Below the pieces are notes generated by a model, which searched no databases, had not been told where the DNA came from, and was given only the letters and a program-made list of their open reading frames with translations. Shown in pieces: positions 18,120 through 27,273 of a stretch of DNA of 64,000 nucleotides. The translations under genes and the position numbers were made by a program. The stretch is from Capilliphycus robustus. GTDB lineage: Bacteria > Cyanobacteriota > Cyanobacteriia > Cyanobacteriales > Microcoleaceae. The first letter of the stretch is position 1. Each line of letters begins with the position of its first letter. The stretch is from contig NZ_JAYGHR010000003.1 of the NCBI RefSeq assembly GCF_034932365.1, positions 167,086 to 231,085 on the forward strand. Direction: 5' to 3'.

Positions 18120-18770
18120 TTAACGTTCTGAGGGTTCTTTGGAGTCAAGCGATGGCAAAGAATTCTCTGTTATTTGGGGTATCAGTGCCGCAGGTAAGAT
18201 GCGATTCACCCGTAGTCCTATCCGGGTAAAACCTTGACGAATTTGTTCAATCGTTAAAGGTTCTGTTGCTGACCATTCTGCTTTTCGAGTCAGTAAAACT
18301 CCAATCACACTCACAGGAACTTGAGCAAATAAATTACAGCCTAAAAAGGCGATGCTAGCTAGGAATAATCCGAGCAAACGCCCTTGCAAGGGTAATGAAA
18401 CGACATGAGCTGCTAGAGGAGCAAGACGATAAAGTTGCCAAAGAATGGGTAAAAATAGGAGCGGTGCAATTAAAGCTAATCTTTGATTGAGTGGCGTTTT
18501 GAACCGAGCCAGAATAGTCCGTTGCACAGGTGTCAGTTGTTCAGGTTTCATCGCCATGACTAAGACGCTGAAAATGTAAAACGGCTGAAACCATTGCATC
18601 CAAAAAATGGGGAGGATGCCGACGATAGCAACGATAGCGATTTCCACCCCGACAGGCCAGATCGGATAACCGACTGCTAATCCTAACAGGCAAAGTGCTA
18701 ACCATAGGGGGAGTACCGCTAAACCAGAAAGATGAATCCAGAGATAGGGATCTAATCGGAAATTCGACAT
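18120..18770 (-). CDS. Low-complexity-tail membrane protein next to infB
   Basis: The 216-residue protein has about five hydrophobic helices (LWIHLSGLAVLPLWLALCLLGLAVG, a run near 40-70, and two after residue 95), then a soluble ~50-residue tail ending SLPSLDSKEPSER. From memory a cyanobacterial family of low-complexity-tail membrane proteins sits at exactly this place beside infB. No enzymatic motif is visible. It follows infB on the same strand (134 bp), as the last gene of the rimP-nusA-rnpM-infB cluster. Confidence 0.7.
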   Translation of the reverse strand: MSNFRLDPYLWIHLSGLAVLPLWLALCLLGLAVGYPIWPVGVEIAIVAIVGILPIFWMQWFQPFYIFSVLVMAMKPEQLTPVQRTILARFKTPLNQRLALIAPLLFLPILWQLYRLAPLAAHVVSLPLQGRLLGLFLASIAFLGCNLFAQVPVSVIGVLLTRKAEWSATEPLTIEQIRQGFTRIGLRVNRILPAALIPQITENSLPSLDSKEPSER

Positions 18771-18904
18771 TTTTACGGGCGGTCGGGGGCTAGCTTGATC
18801 ATACTCTAAAAAGATTAAGCGATCGCTGCGTTCTTAAGATTGAAGCGATCGCGTTGGGTGTTTTGCAGGAAGGAGGGTTTTTCTTCTTCCTCTATTTAAC
18901 TGAC

Positions 18905-21900
18905 CTAGACAGAAAGAGTCCGTCGCTTGGTAGCCATGCGGTAGGCTTCGATGATGTCTCCTTCTTCCCAGTCATGGAAGGTATCGAGACCCATGCCACA
19001 TTCATAGCCGGCGTTGACCTCTTTGGCATCTTCTCGCATCCGTTTGAGGGAAGAGAGTATGCCTTCGTGGATGACATTGCCTTTGCGTAGGACTCGGACT
19101 TTGCAGTTCCGAACGGCTTTGCCTGTTTGGATATAGCATCCTGCCACCTTGTTTCGACCCACGGGGAAGACGGCTCGGACTTCGGCTTGACCGAGGGCTT
19201 CTTCAACCAATTCGGGTTCAAGCAGACCTTCCATCGCGGCTTGTACATCATCTAAGAGGTTGTAAATGATGTTGTACTCGCGAATATCAACCCCAGCTTG
19301 ATCGGCTGCTTGTCGGGCGCCGTTTGCCAAGGTGGTATTAAAGCCTATCAAGACCGCATCGCTAGCGGCGGCAAAATCGATGTCCGTTTCAGTGACTTCT
19401 CCGGGGGCTGCCAAGAGTAACCGCAGTTGCACTTCTTTTTGAGGAAGTTTCTTGAGGGCGTTGACAATGGCTTCTACAGACCCTTGAACATCTCCTTTGA
19501 GGATGATATTCAGTTCTTTGAGTTCTCCTTCTTGAACGCGAGCTGACAGGGCGCTGAGACTGATGCGGCCTTGGAGGAGACGAGACTTCCGTTGAGCCTG
19601 GGCGCGTTCGTCGGCTAGGGCTGCGGCTTCTTTTTCGTTCTCGAAGACCTCAAATTCATCTCCGGCGGCGGGAACGTCTCGGAGTCCGAGGATCTCAACG
19701 GCAAAGGAGGGGCTGGCGGCTTCTACCCGTTGGCCTCGGTCATCGACCATGGCTCGGACTTTACCAAGAGCTGATCCGGCTACCACGATATCACCGACGC
19801 GCAGAGTTCCATTTTGAACTAACAGTGTGGCAACAGGGCCTCGGGCTTTATCGAGGTGAGCTTCAATGACTGAGCCTCGAGCGGATCGATCAGGATTGGC
19901 TTCTAAGTCTTCAACTTGTGAAACGAGGATAATCATTTCGAGAAGCAGATCCAGGTTTTCTTTCTTGATGGCGCTGACCGGAACCATGATGGTATCACCG
20001 CCCCATTCTTCCGGAACGAGATTGTGTTCCATCAGTTCTTGTTTGACCCGATCGGGTTGGGCGCTTTCTTTGTCGATTTTGTTAATGGCGACAATAATTG
20101 GCACTCCGGCAGCTTTGGCGTGGCTGATGGCTTCGATGGTTTGGGGTTGAACGCCATCATCTGCGGCAACGACTAAGATTGCAATATCTGTTACTCTAGC
20201 TCCCCTTGCCCGCATGGCGGTAAAGGCTTCGTGACCGGGGGTATCCAGGAAGACCACCTGCTGCATTTTGCCTTCGTGTTCGACATCGACGTGATAGGCA
20301 CCAATATGCTGGGTAATGCCTCCGGCTTCCCCTTGAGCGACTTTGGTTGCTCGGATGGAGTCGAGTAGGGTGGTTTTCCCGTGATCGACGTGACCCATGA
20401 TGGTGACGACTGGAGGACGTCGTTGCAGGTGATCTAAATCGGCTTCATTAAAGATGTTGTCGGGTTTTTCTGCACCGGATTTCTGCTGTTCGGTTTCCAG
20501 TGGTACTTCCAACTCTTGACAGACCATCTCAATGATGTTGAAATCAAGAGTTTCAGTAATGTTAACGGCAATTCCTCGAGCAAACAGCCTGCGAATAATA
20601 TCCGTTTCAGGTATAAACAGGGCATTGGCTAGCTCTTGTACGGTTAGTGAGCCGGAAATTACCAGTTTTTCGGGACGCGGAGGTTGTTTGGACTCGGCAC
20701 TGTTGTTGCCGCGAGAAGAACTGCTGGAGTCTTCCGATGAACCGCCCCGGTTGCGGGTCGGCTTTTTGGCTTTTGAAGGCCCCGCACTGGCTGCCGTTGG
20801 TTTTGTTGGGGATGATGCGCTCTTTTGTTTGGGGGGACGAGCCAGTGATAGACTCACGGCTGCATCTAAGTCAGACTGACCGTTGAGGGAGCCGTCCAAG
20901 TCCTCATCCTCTTCATCTTCAATGGGAGGTTTAACGCGAGGACGCTTGGCTTTGAGTTTGGCGGCTTTGGCGGCCTTGTCTTCTTCTTCCTCATCCCATC
21001 CTGCACGTTTGGTTGTTGTGCTGCGAGTGGACTGGGGCTTTTTGAGTGCGGTGAGGGTTTTCTTCGGTCGCTTGATCTCCAGGTCGAGGTCGTCTGTCGG
21101 GGTGATGATTTCGTCATCGGTTTCGCTGTCGCTTGCCTCGGGTTCGGGTTCACTGCCTCTACGAGCGGGTGGCGGCTGAAGTTCCGGAAGCGGCTTGGGT
21201 TTGAGGGCTGTAATTTCTTTGCGAGGCTTGCGAACAACCTCTTTTTCCCTCGGCTCTTTGATGTCGGAGGTTTTGGGTTCAGAACTGCTCGGACGCTGAT
21301 TTTTGGTCGGTTTGCTGGGGCCCGGCTTGTCCGGCGTTTTAGCCACTGTTGGCTGTACCTCTGGCTCCGCCGACTTAGGCGTTGGTTTATTGGATTTTAA
21401 AATCGGTTTGTTCTTCACAACGGCAGGGTCGGAGGAACTCGCCGAGGGCCGCACTGGAGGAGAGACCAATTGGGGAGCTTCCGCTAGCTGGGATGCTTGA
21501 GCGGTGTCCGGGTGATTGGACTCATCGGAAGAGGTGACTGTTGATCGCTCCGGAGGATTTTTCGCGGAACTGTCAACTGCCGGTTGGTTTACGGATTCTG
21601 ATGGAGATTGAGGGGCAGAATTGGGCTTCGATAGCACAGGCCGATCTAGTAGTGGTGGTTTCTCAGAAGGCTGGGAGGGAACTGAGGGTTGGGGTTGAGT
21701 GGCTGTTGGCACGGATACTGAGTTGTTCTGTTGAGTGGGAAATCGGTTCGAGTTGGAGTTGACCTGAAGTTTGGGTTTACGAACTTCTAGGATTTGTTGT
21801 TTTTTCTTGTGATCGGCTTGAGAATCGGACAGTTTTGATGGATGGCTTGCCCGCTCGGAGTTGGAATCATGATGACTCTCGATGGGGTGGGTTGCCACAT

Positions 21901-22051
21901 ATTTCTCAATCCGTTGAGCATCTGATTCAGTAATTGTACTACTATGGCTTTTGACTGCAATGTTGAGCCGTTCACATACGGCTAAGATATCTTTGTTGTC
22001 CAAATTCAGTTCCTTTGACAACTCGTAAATTCTGACTTTGGTGTTGTTCAT
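18905..22051 (-). CDS. infB: Translation initiation factor IF-2
   Basis: IF-2 delivers initiator tRNA to the 30S subunit and promotes subunit joining. The 1048-residue product has an N-terminal IF2N-type helical domain (RIYELSKELNLDNKDIL). A long Pro/Lys/Ser-rich, disordered linker (about 80-450) follows, then a second IF2N domain and the GTPase core with GHVDHGKTTLLD (G1), DTPGHEAF (G3) and NKID (G4). The C-terminal domains end VEEALGQAEVRAVF...GCYIQTGKAVRN. Cyanobacterial IF-2 proteins are typically this long. It is preceded by rnpM and nusA. Confidence 0.98.
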   Translation of the reverse strand: MNNTKVRIYELSKELNLDNKDILAVCERLNIAVKSHSSTITESDAQRIEKYVATHPIESHHDSNSERASHPSKLSDSQADHKKKQQILEVRKPKLQVNSNSNRFPTQQNNSVSVPTATQPQPSVPSQPSEKPPLLDRPVLSKPNSAPQSPSESVNQPAVDSSAKNPPERSTVTSSDESNHPDTAQASQLAEAPQLVSPPVRPSASSSDPAVVKNKPILKSNKPTPKSAEPEVQPTVAKTPDKPGPSKPTKNQRPSSSEPKTSDIKEPREKEVVRKPRKEITALKPKPLPELQPPPARRGSEPEPEASDSETDDEIITPTDDLDLEIKRPKKTLTALKKPQSTRSTTTKRAGWDEEEEDKAAKAAKLKAKRPRVKPPIEDEEDEDLDGSLNGQSDLDAAVSLSLARPPKQKSASSPTKPTAASAGPSKAKKPTRNRGGSSEDSSSSSRGNNSAESKQPPRPEKLVISGSLTVQELANALFIPETDIIRRLFARGIAVNITETLDFNIIEMVCQELEVPLETEQQKSGAEKPDNIFNEADLDHLQRRPPVVTIMGHVDHGKTTLLDSIRATKVAQGEAGGITQHIGAYHVDVEHEGKMQQVVFLDTPGHEAFTAMRARGARVTDIAILVVAADDGVQPQTIEAISHAKAAGVPIIVAINKIDKESAQPDRVKQELMEHNLVPEEWGGDTIMVPVSAIKKENLDLLLEMIILVSQVEDLEANPDRSARGSVIEAHLDKARGPVATLLVQNGTLRVGDIVVAGSALGKVRAMVDDRGQRVEAASPSFAVEILGLRDVPAAGDEFEVFENEKEAAALADERAQAQRKSRLLQGRISLSALSARVQEGELKELNIILKGDVQGSVEAIVNALKKLPQKEVQLRLLLAAPGEVTETDIDFAAASDAVLIGFNTTLANGARQAADQAGVDIREYNIIYNLLDDVQAAMEGLLEPELVEEALGQAEVRAVFPVGRNKVAGCYIQTGKAVRNCKVRVLRKGNVIHEGILSSLKRMREDAKEVNAGYECGMGLDTFHDWEEGDIIEAYRMATKRRTLSV

Positions 22052-22193
22052 CCACTTTGCCCTCTTCGTACCAACCCGTTATCTACATTAGTTTATCTTG
22101 ACATTTTTCTTCCCAAATTAACAATTGTAACCTGTTGTCGAGCTGACAACAGTAGCTAAACTCGCGAAGATAGCCTTGGCTCTCAAGATGAGT

Positions 22194-22445
22194 CTATTCT
22201 GAGGTGGCACGCTGCCAGAGGATTTGATAAATTTCTTCCGGTATGGCAGCTTTGAGCGATCGCCCCAGACGATTCTTCTTTTGAGCGGCTTTGAGACATT
22301 CGGCATTCCGACAGAGATAGGCGGAACGACCCATGCCTTGATCTAATTGTACCTGATGGGACGAGTAGACTCGAACCACTCGCCAAAACGTCTCTTTGGG
22401 AGCAGCTTGGCGACAGGCGACACAACGACGACAGTTGGGTGACAT
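22194..22445 (-). CDS. rnpM: YlxR/RnpM family RNA-binding protein
   Basis: This 83-residue basic protein has the DUF448/YlxR signature: CRRCVACRQAAPKETFWRVVR near the start and GRSAYLCRNAECLKAAQKKN in the middle. The family lies between nusA and infB in most bacteria; in Bacillus the homologue modulates RNase P. I took ATG 22443-22445 (MSPNCRRC) over a TTG two codons earlier. Same strand as nusA and infB. Confidence 0.93.
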   Translation of the reverse strand: MSPNCRRCVACRQAAPKETFWRVVRVYSSHQVQLDQGMGRSAYLCRNAECLKAAQKKNRLGRSLKAAIPEEIYQILWQRATSE

Positions 22446-22599
22446 GATCAATCAGCATCTTGAAGGACATTGGGGGTCTATCTGACTCGGGTTTTTGGGT
22501 GTGAGCGGGATCAGGGCTTCACAGCCCAATCTCTCTTTTATTTTTATTTTAGAGACTGTTCCCCGATTTATGAATAACCATGACCTGATGTTCGCCTGA

Positions 22600-23820
22600 T
22601 TATTCGGTTTCTAAGTCCTCCTCATCTTCAGAGTAATATGCTTCTTGATCCTGCAACTGTTCTGCTATTTTTTGATCTTCTGCAACTGCATCATATTTTG
22701 CAGTATCTTTGATGTCAATTTTCCATCCGGTCAGCCGAGCCGCTAAACGCACATTCTGACCTTCTTTACCAATCGCTAAACTGAGTTGATCTTCTGGGAC
22801 TAGGATGTGAGCGCGACGTTCTTCGGGGTTCATCAGACGCACTTCATCAACTCGGGCTGGACTCAAGGCATTGGCAATGTAGGTTGCGGGATCGGGAGAC
22901 CAACGGATGACGTCGATTTTCTCGCCTCGTAATTCGTTGACGACGACTTGAATGCGTGATCCTCTCGCTCCAATACAAGCCCCAACGGGATCAACATCGC
23001 GATCGAGGGTATCAACGGCGATTTTGGTTCGTGGGCCTACATGAGAGGAGGGCGGATTGGCTTCTCGGGCGACGGCGACAATGCGAACGACTTCATCCTC
23101 GATTTCGGGGACTTCGTTGGCAAAGAGGTATACCACTAAACCCGCGTCGGCTCGAGAGACGATCAGTTGTGGTCCTCGTTGCGATCCTTGAGAGACGCGC
23201 TTGAGATAGACTCTAAAGGTGGCATTGGCTCTGTAATTGTCGTTAGGGAGTTGCTCTCGTTTGGGAAGTTCGGCTTCGACTTCTTGATGACCGAAGCCAC
23301 TGGCGACGGACATGATTACAGATTGTCGTTCAAAGCGCAATACTCGGGCTTGTAAAACTGTTCCTTCTAAGTCTTTAAACTCATCTTGAATCATTTTACG
23401 CTGCTTGTCTCGCAGCTTTTGAGCCAGGACTTGTTTGGTTTGAATGGCGGCCATCCGACCAAAATCATGTTGATCGGGTGTGACATCGAGGGTGACGGTA
23501 TCGCCGAGTTGGGCTTCGGGTGCTACTTCCTGCACGTCTTGCAGGGAAATTTGATGATCTTGGTTCGTAACTTCTTCAACAATGGTTAAATTTTTAGCCA
23601 GGACGCGAAATCCTTCTTCTTCGACATCGAGTTCGACATCAAAATTGTCGAAATAGTCTTCGCTAAACGGGGTATTAATCTCAATGGTGCGACGGTAGCG
23701 TTCGTATCCTTTTAACAAGGCTTCCCGTAAGGCATCTTCAACGGCTTGCTTGGGTAAGTTCCGTTCTTGAGAAATGTTCTGGATCATGTCTTTGAGTCCA
23801 GGTAAACTGACCATTGACAT
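22600..23820 (-). CDS. nusA: Transcription termination/antitermination factor NusA
   Basis: NusA binds RNA polymerase and controls pausing, termination and antitermination. The 406-residue product shows the N-terminal polymerase-binding domain, an S1 domain, and tandem KH domains (DPVGACIGARGSRIQVVVNEL; ILVPEDQLSLAIGKEGQNVRLAARLTGW). It lacks the acidic repeats of proteobacterial NusA and ends in a short acidic tail (EDEEDLETE), as in other cyanobacteria. It lies between rimP and rnpM. Confidence 0.97.
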   Translation of the reverse strand: MSMVSLPGLKDMIQNISQERNLPKQAVEDALREALLKGYERYRRTIEINTPFSEDYFDNFDVELDVEEEGFRVLAKNLTIVEEVTNQDHQISLQDVQEVAPEAQLGDTVTLDVTPDQHDFGRMAAIQTKQVLAQKLRDKQRKMIQDEFKDLEGTVLQARVLRFERQSVIMSVASGFGHQEVEAELPKREQLPNDNYRANATFRVYLKRVSQGSQRGPQLIVSRADAGLVVYLFANEVPEIEDEVVRIVAVAREANPPSSHVGPRTKIAVDTLDRDVDPVGACIGARGSRIQVVVNELRGEKIDVIRWSPDPATYIANALSPARVDEVRLMNPEERRAHILVPEDQLSLAIGKEGQNVRLAARLTGWKIDIKDTAKYDAVAEDQKIAEQLQDQEAYYSEDEEDLETE

Positions 23821-24005
23821 AGGCTGATTCTCCTGTGTAAATGAGATCTGAATAACGAGAAATGAAGAAGAAAACTAAGAATAAAAAATAAAAAATCATT
23901 ATTTTCAATTCTCAAGCCGGGTCTGAGTCGTGATCGCTTTCCCATTCCAAGGGATGCAAATGGCAATCCCCTGGAGCTGATCACGAGTGTAAAAATGCTC
24001 AGGTT

Positions 24006-24467
24006 TCACTCTTCTTCTTGAAGGAGAACTTCGGCAATCAGCGTGCGAGGAATTGCTATTTGTCGTCCTTTCTGATTAAGATAGACGGCTGTTTCATCGC
24101 GACGAACTAACTTTCCCAGCCGCTCCTTATAGCCTTTATAGGGTTCTGAAGTTCTGATAAGTATGGGAAATCCTTTGAAGGAAATAAAGTCGCGATCGCT
24201 CGTGAGTGTTTGAGAAATTCCGGGGCTAGAAATCTCCAACACATAAGCATCGGGAATCAAATCAACGGTATCTAATTGTTCTTCCAACGCTCGACTCATT
24301 TGTTCGCAGTCGTCTAAACCCGTGTCTCGGTTGGGGTTGCGGATATCGACGCGCAAAACAGGGGGGGCTTGGTTGGTATAAAAGACTGCTCCCACCACTT
24401 CTAATCCCAGTGCTTCAGCAACAGGGGTGGCTAGATCGATGATTTTTGGGACAAGGGGGTGAGCCAT
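24006..24467 (-). CDS. rimP: Ribosome maturation factor RimP
   Basis: RimP assists assembly of the 30S subunit. The 153-residue product has the two-domain RimP pattern: LGLEVVGAVFYTNQAPPVLRVDIRN, then the CEQMSRALEEQLD helix and YVLEISSPGISQTLTSDRDF (the SSPG.xRxL signature, with T in place of R), and a C-terminal Sm-like half. It is first in the cluster rimP-nusA-rnpM-infB. Confidence 0.95.
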   Translation of the reverse strand: MAHPLVPKIIDLATPVAEALGLEVVGAVFYTNQAPPVLRVDIRNPNRDTGLDDCEQMSRALEEQLDTVDLIPDAYVLEISSPGISQTLTSDRDFISFKGFPILIRTSEPYKGYKERLGKLVRRDETAVYLNQKGRQIAIPRTLIAEVLLQEEE

Positions 24468-24600
24468 ACTTCGATAGCAGAAAATTAGACTTAAGACTTC
24501 AAACTGACTCCTAGATCGGTAAACAAGATACCGAAGGAGGTGGGACTGCTGGCTGTAGCATTTCCTACAAGCTTACAGGTTGAACTGAACCCTGCCACTA

Positions 24601-24623
24601 AAAAAAGTGGGCTTCACCCACTT
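24601..24623 (-). terminator. Intrinsic terminator downstream of the 24726-26165 membrane protein gene
   Basis: On the minus strand AAGTGGG (24623-24617), a five-base loop and CCCACTT (24611-24605) form a 7-bp perfect stem followed by a run of T. It lies about 100 bp past the stop of the upstream membrane-protein gene, in the orientation that would end its transcript before rimP. Confidence 0.75.
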
Positions 24624-24725
24624 CACAGTGTCTTCCACAAGAAGTCAGACAGACAAATCCCGTTCAGAATTTATCTCTGACCTTAAGTCTACCTCAGATC
24701 TGCTACTTTTGTCAGGTGGGGGATG

Positions 24726-26165
24726 TCAATTTCCTTTCGTCAGTTGGCGCAGTTCTCGGGCTTCGGCGATCACTTGTTCAAAATTTTCTTCATCGACTCT
24801 TTGGACGTAATTGATTTTAAATTCTTCTAGAAAATCGACGAGGAGAGATTCAATTTCATTGAGGCTTTGTTCTTTTTGAATTTCTTGGCCGAGAGCGCTG
24901 CCAAAATGACGAACCAGTTCGTTTGATAACCGAGTTCCTACGGGATCTTCCATCGCGGTTTTAACCGTTTCATAGGTGGTTTGTGGCCCTTCAACGGCTA
25001 ATTTTGATAACTCAGTAACCAGACGTTCGGTCAGTTGTGTCGGTAGATCTTGTAAGCCCGGAATTTGCTTGAATCTTGTGGAAATTGGAGACTGTTGAAC
25101 AGCACTTTGAATACTATGACGGAGAATGGCTTCGATTTCGGGTTGAACTTGGGGAATGGCTTTGTATACGGTCATCTGAACTAAACGAGTGGCAAGAACT
25201 TCGATTTCATTAATATTATTGATATCGATGTAGCGACGGTTTTGAGCTTTAAAAAACTGTTTGATAAATTCTCCACTTTCGATATCATTTTGCAATTGAT
25301 TAATCGCTTGAATCACAACAATTTCTGTGAGTTCTTGAGCAAAACTGCTGAGGATTCCCCGAATGGCTTGCAAACGAACTCGTTCGATATCAATCCATCC
25401 CACTTGTTCTAAACGAATCATCACCGGAAGAATTCTGAGCGATCGCCAGACGGGAATAAACAAAAAGACATCATACCAACGCCACAGCACCGCATCAAAC
25501 CAGGTAAACCGCGAAAAACGGCGACCAATTAGATAAGTTCGCAGGATAAATTCGGTGATAAAAATAATGACAAAGGGTAAATCTATTTTCCAAAATTCAT
25601 CGATCAACCTTCCTCGTTCACCAATTCCGCGATAATAGTTCACTTCCATAAAAGGAATGATTTCTTCATCAAACCATGCTAATTGTTGTTGGAAGCCTTG
25701 TTTTGTTAAATAGGTTGGAGTCCAAAAAATACGAAAGGCTTCTTTTGCCGAATCTTGTTCACCTGGAACTTGATCTCGCATTTTGTTTTTGATTTTTTCT
25801 AATGAACCGCTTTTGTTGGCAATGGAAAAAGGATCTTCGTTAATCAAGTTAATACTTTTGGTTTGCAAGTCTTCTAGGGTTTGATTCACCTGAGATGAAT
25901 TGATCCCAAACTCTGAGTATTGCTGTTGAAGTTGTTCTACAGTTTCGATATATCCTTTGGTGGCGCGGTGGGGTTCAATTCCTTTGATTGGATCATACAA
26001 TTGTATAATTTTAGGGGTGTAGCGGAAATAAAAATCGCGCAGGGGGATATAACTTAGATTAAACAAGACTAAAATAAAATTAATCACGGTTAGCAGTGTC
26101 ATTAATTGTTCAAACAAAGGAACTTTTTTCTTTTTCTTACGGAATCGGGATTTTGAGGTTTGCAT
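24726..26165 (-). CDS. Membrane protein with ion-channel-like (voltage-sensor-like) region
   Basis: The 479-residue protein has a basic N-terminus (RFRKKKKK), one hydrophobic helix at about 18-42, and a long soluble loop. A cluster of helices at about 192-265 includes ITEFILRTYLIGRRFSRFTWFDAVLWRWYDVFLFIPV and WRSLRILPVMIRLEQ (quoted across several segments). The D/R-spaced helices resemble S2-S4 of voltage-gated cation channels, but no pore/selectivity filter is visible. The C-terminal half (about 270-479) is soluble and helical. Cyanobacterial homologues are annotated only as ion transporter-like or hypothetical, as far as I recall. It is divergent from the GT2 gene and has its own terminator. 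Confidence 0.6.
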   Translation of the reverse strand: MQTSKSRFRKKKKKVPLFEQLMTLLTVINFILVLFNLSYIPLRDFYFRYTPKIIQLYDPIKGIEPHRATKGYIETVEQLQQQYSEFGINSSQVNQTLEDLQTKSINLINEDPFSIANKSGSLEKIKNKMRDQVPGEQDSAKEAFRIFWTPTYLTKQGFQQQLAWFDEEIIPFMEVNYYRGIGERGRLIDEFWKIDLPFVIIFITEFILRTYLIGRRFSRFTWFDAVLWRWYDVFLFIPVWRSLRILPVMIRLEQVGWIDIERVRLQAIRGILSSFAQELTEIVVIQAINQLQNDIESGEFIKQFFKAQNRRYIDINNINEIEVLATRLVQMTVYKAIPQVQPEIEAILRHSIQSAVQQSPISTRFKQIPGLQDLPTQLTERLVTELSKLAVEGPQTTYETVKTAMEDPVGTRLSNELVRHFGSALGQEIQKEQSLNEIESLLVDFLEEFKINYVQRVDEENFEQVIAEARELRQLTKGN

Positions 26166-26258
26166 AAATCAGGAAAAATGAAAATTTATAGGGCTACTTT
26201 AGTTAGACTCTACTAACTTTCCATCAACACTTCGACAGATTTTTACGGAAATTTAACC

Positions 26259-27269
26259 ATGTCAACTGCTTCTAAATTACCCCGGATCAGTGTTGTTATT
26301 CCAGCTTACAACTGTGATCGCTATGTTGCACAGGCGGTTGAGAGTGTTCTTCATCAAACTTATTCTTCTGTTGAAATTATTGTGATTGATGATGGTTCTC
26401 AAGATAATACTCGTCAAGTTTTACAGCCTTACAGCGCCCAAATTCGCTATGTTTATCAAGACAACCAAGGGGTATCTGTGGCTCGAAATCATGGCATTCA
26501 TCTCGCACAGGGGGAGTTTGTAGCGTTTCTGGATGCGGATGATGTATTTCTCCCAGATAAACTGGCGGTGCAGTTAGCAGTCTTTGAGGCGAACCCGAAA
26601 CTGGGAATTGTGCATAGTGGTTGGCGGCGCATTAACCAACAGGGGGAAACGTTGATGGATGTTCAGCCTTGGGAGACGGTGCCTGAGTTGAACTTAGAAT
26701 CTTGGTTGCGCTGGAAACCTTTGGGAACGATGGGAACTTTGATGTTTCGTCGGAATTGGTTAGAGGAAGTTGGGGGTTTTGAACCGGGGTTAACTCATGC
26801 TGAGGATGTGGATTTAATATTACGTTTGGCGTTAAAAGGTTGTGAGGCGGAGTGGTTACGTCAATCAACGGTTTGTTATCGACAACATGATCAAAATACG
26901 ATGCGAGATGGAATTTCCCAAGCGAAATCTATTAATTGGGTGTTAGAACGATTTTTTAGTCGAGAAGATATTCCTTTGGAAATTCGCCTCATTGAAAAAT
27001 GGGTGCGTTACAGCACGTTGGTTTGGAGTTCTTGGTATTTATATTATACAGGTTTTCCGCGAGAAATGGTACAATATTTGCAGAAATCTTGGCATCATAG
27101 TCCCTATTTAGCAGTGGAAACCCTGATGAATTGGATGGAGAGTTTTACACAATATTCGATGAATTTGGGAGATGATTTTGATGCGGATAAACTGGGTGAA
27201 ATTCCAGAGTGGAAAATGTTGATGGAATGGGTTGTTGAAAAAATGTTCCAGCCCCATCAAAATCATTAA
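26259..27269 (+). CDS. Family 2 glycosyltransferase with C-terminal helical module
   Basis: Residues about 8-230 form a GT-A family 2 transferase: VVIPAYNCDRYV, IIVIDDGSQDNT and the nucleotide-sugar/metal-binding FLDADD. Such enzymes transfer sugars from nucleotide donors in polysaccharide assembly at the cytoplasmic face. The last ~85 residues (WSSWYLYYTGF...LQKSWHHSP...NWMESF...GDDFDADKLGEIPEWKML) are a helical module that recurs three times in the 1161-residue protein at 38385. Single gene on the plus strand; its stop is four bases from that of the convergent TPR-GT61 gene. Confidence 0.88.
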   Translation: MSTASKLPRISVVIPAYNCDRYVAQAVESVLHQTYSSVEIIVIDDGSQDNTRQVLQPYSAQIRYVYQDNQGVSVARNHGIHLAQGEFVAFLDADDVFLPDKLAVQLAVFEANPKLGIVHSGWRRINQQGETLMDVQPWETVPELNLESWLRWKPLGTMGTLMFRRNWLEEVGGFEPGLTHAEDVDLILRLALKGCEAEWLRQSTVCYRQHDQNTMRDGISQAKSINWVLERFFSREDIPLEIRLIEKWVRYSTLVWSSWYLYYTGFPREMVQYLQKSWHHSPYLAVETLMNWMESFTQYSMNLGDDFDADKLGEIPEWKMLMEWVVEKMFQPHQNH

Positions 27270-27273
27270 GTTT

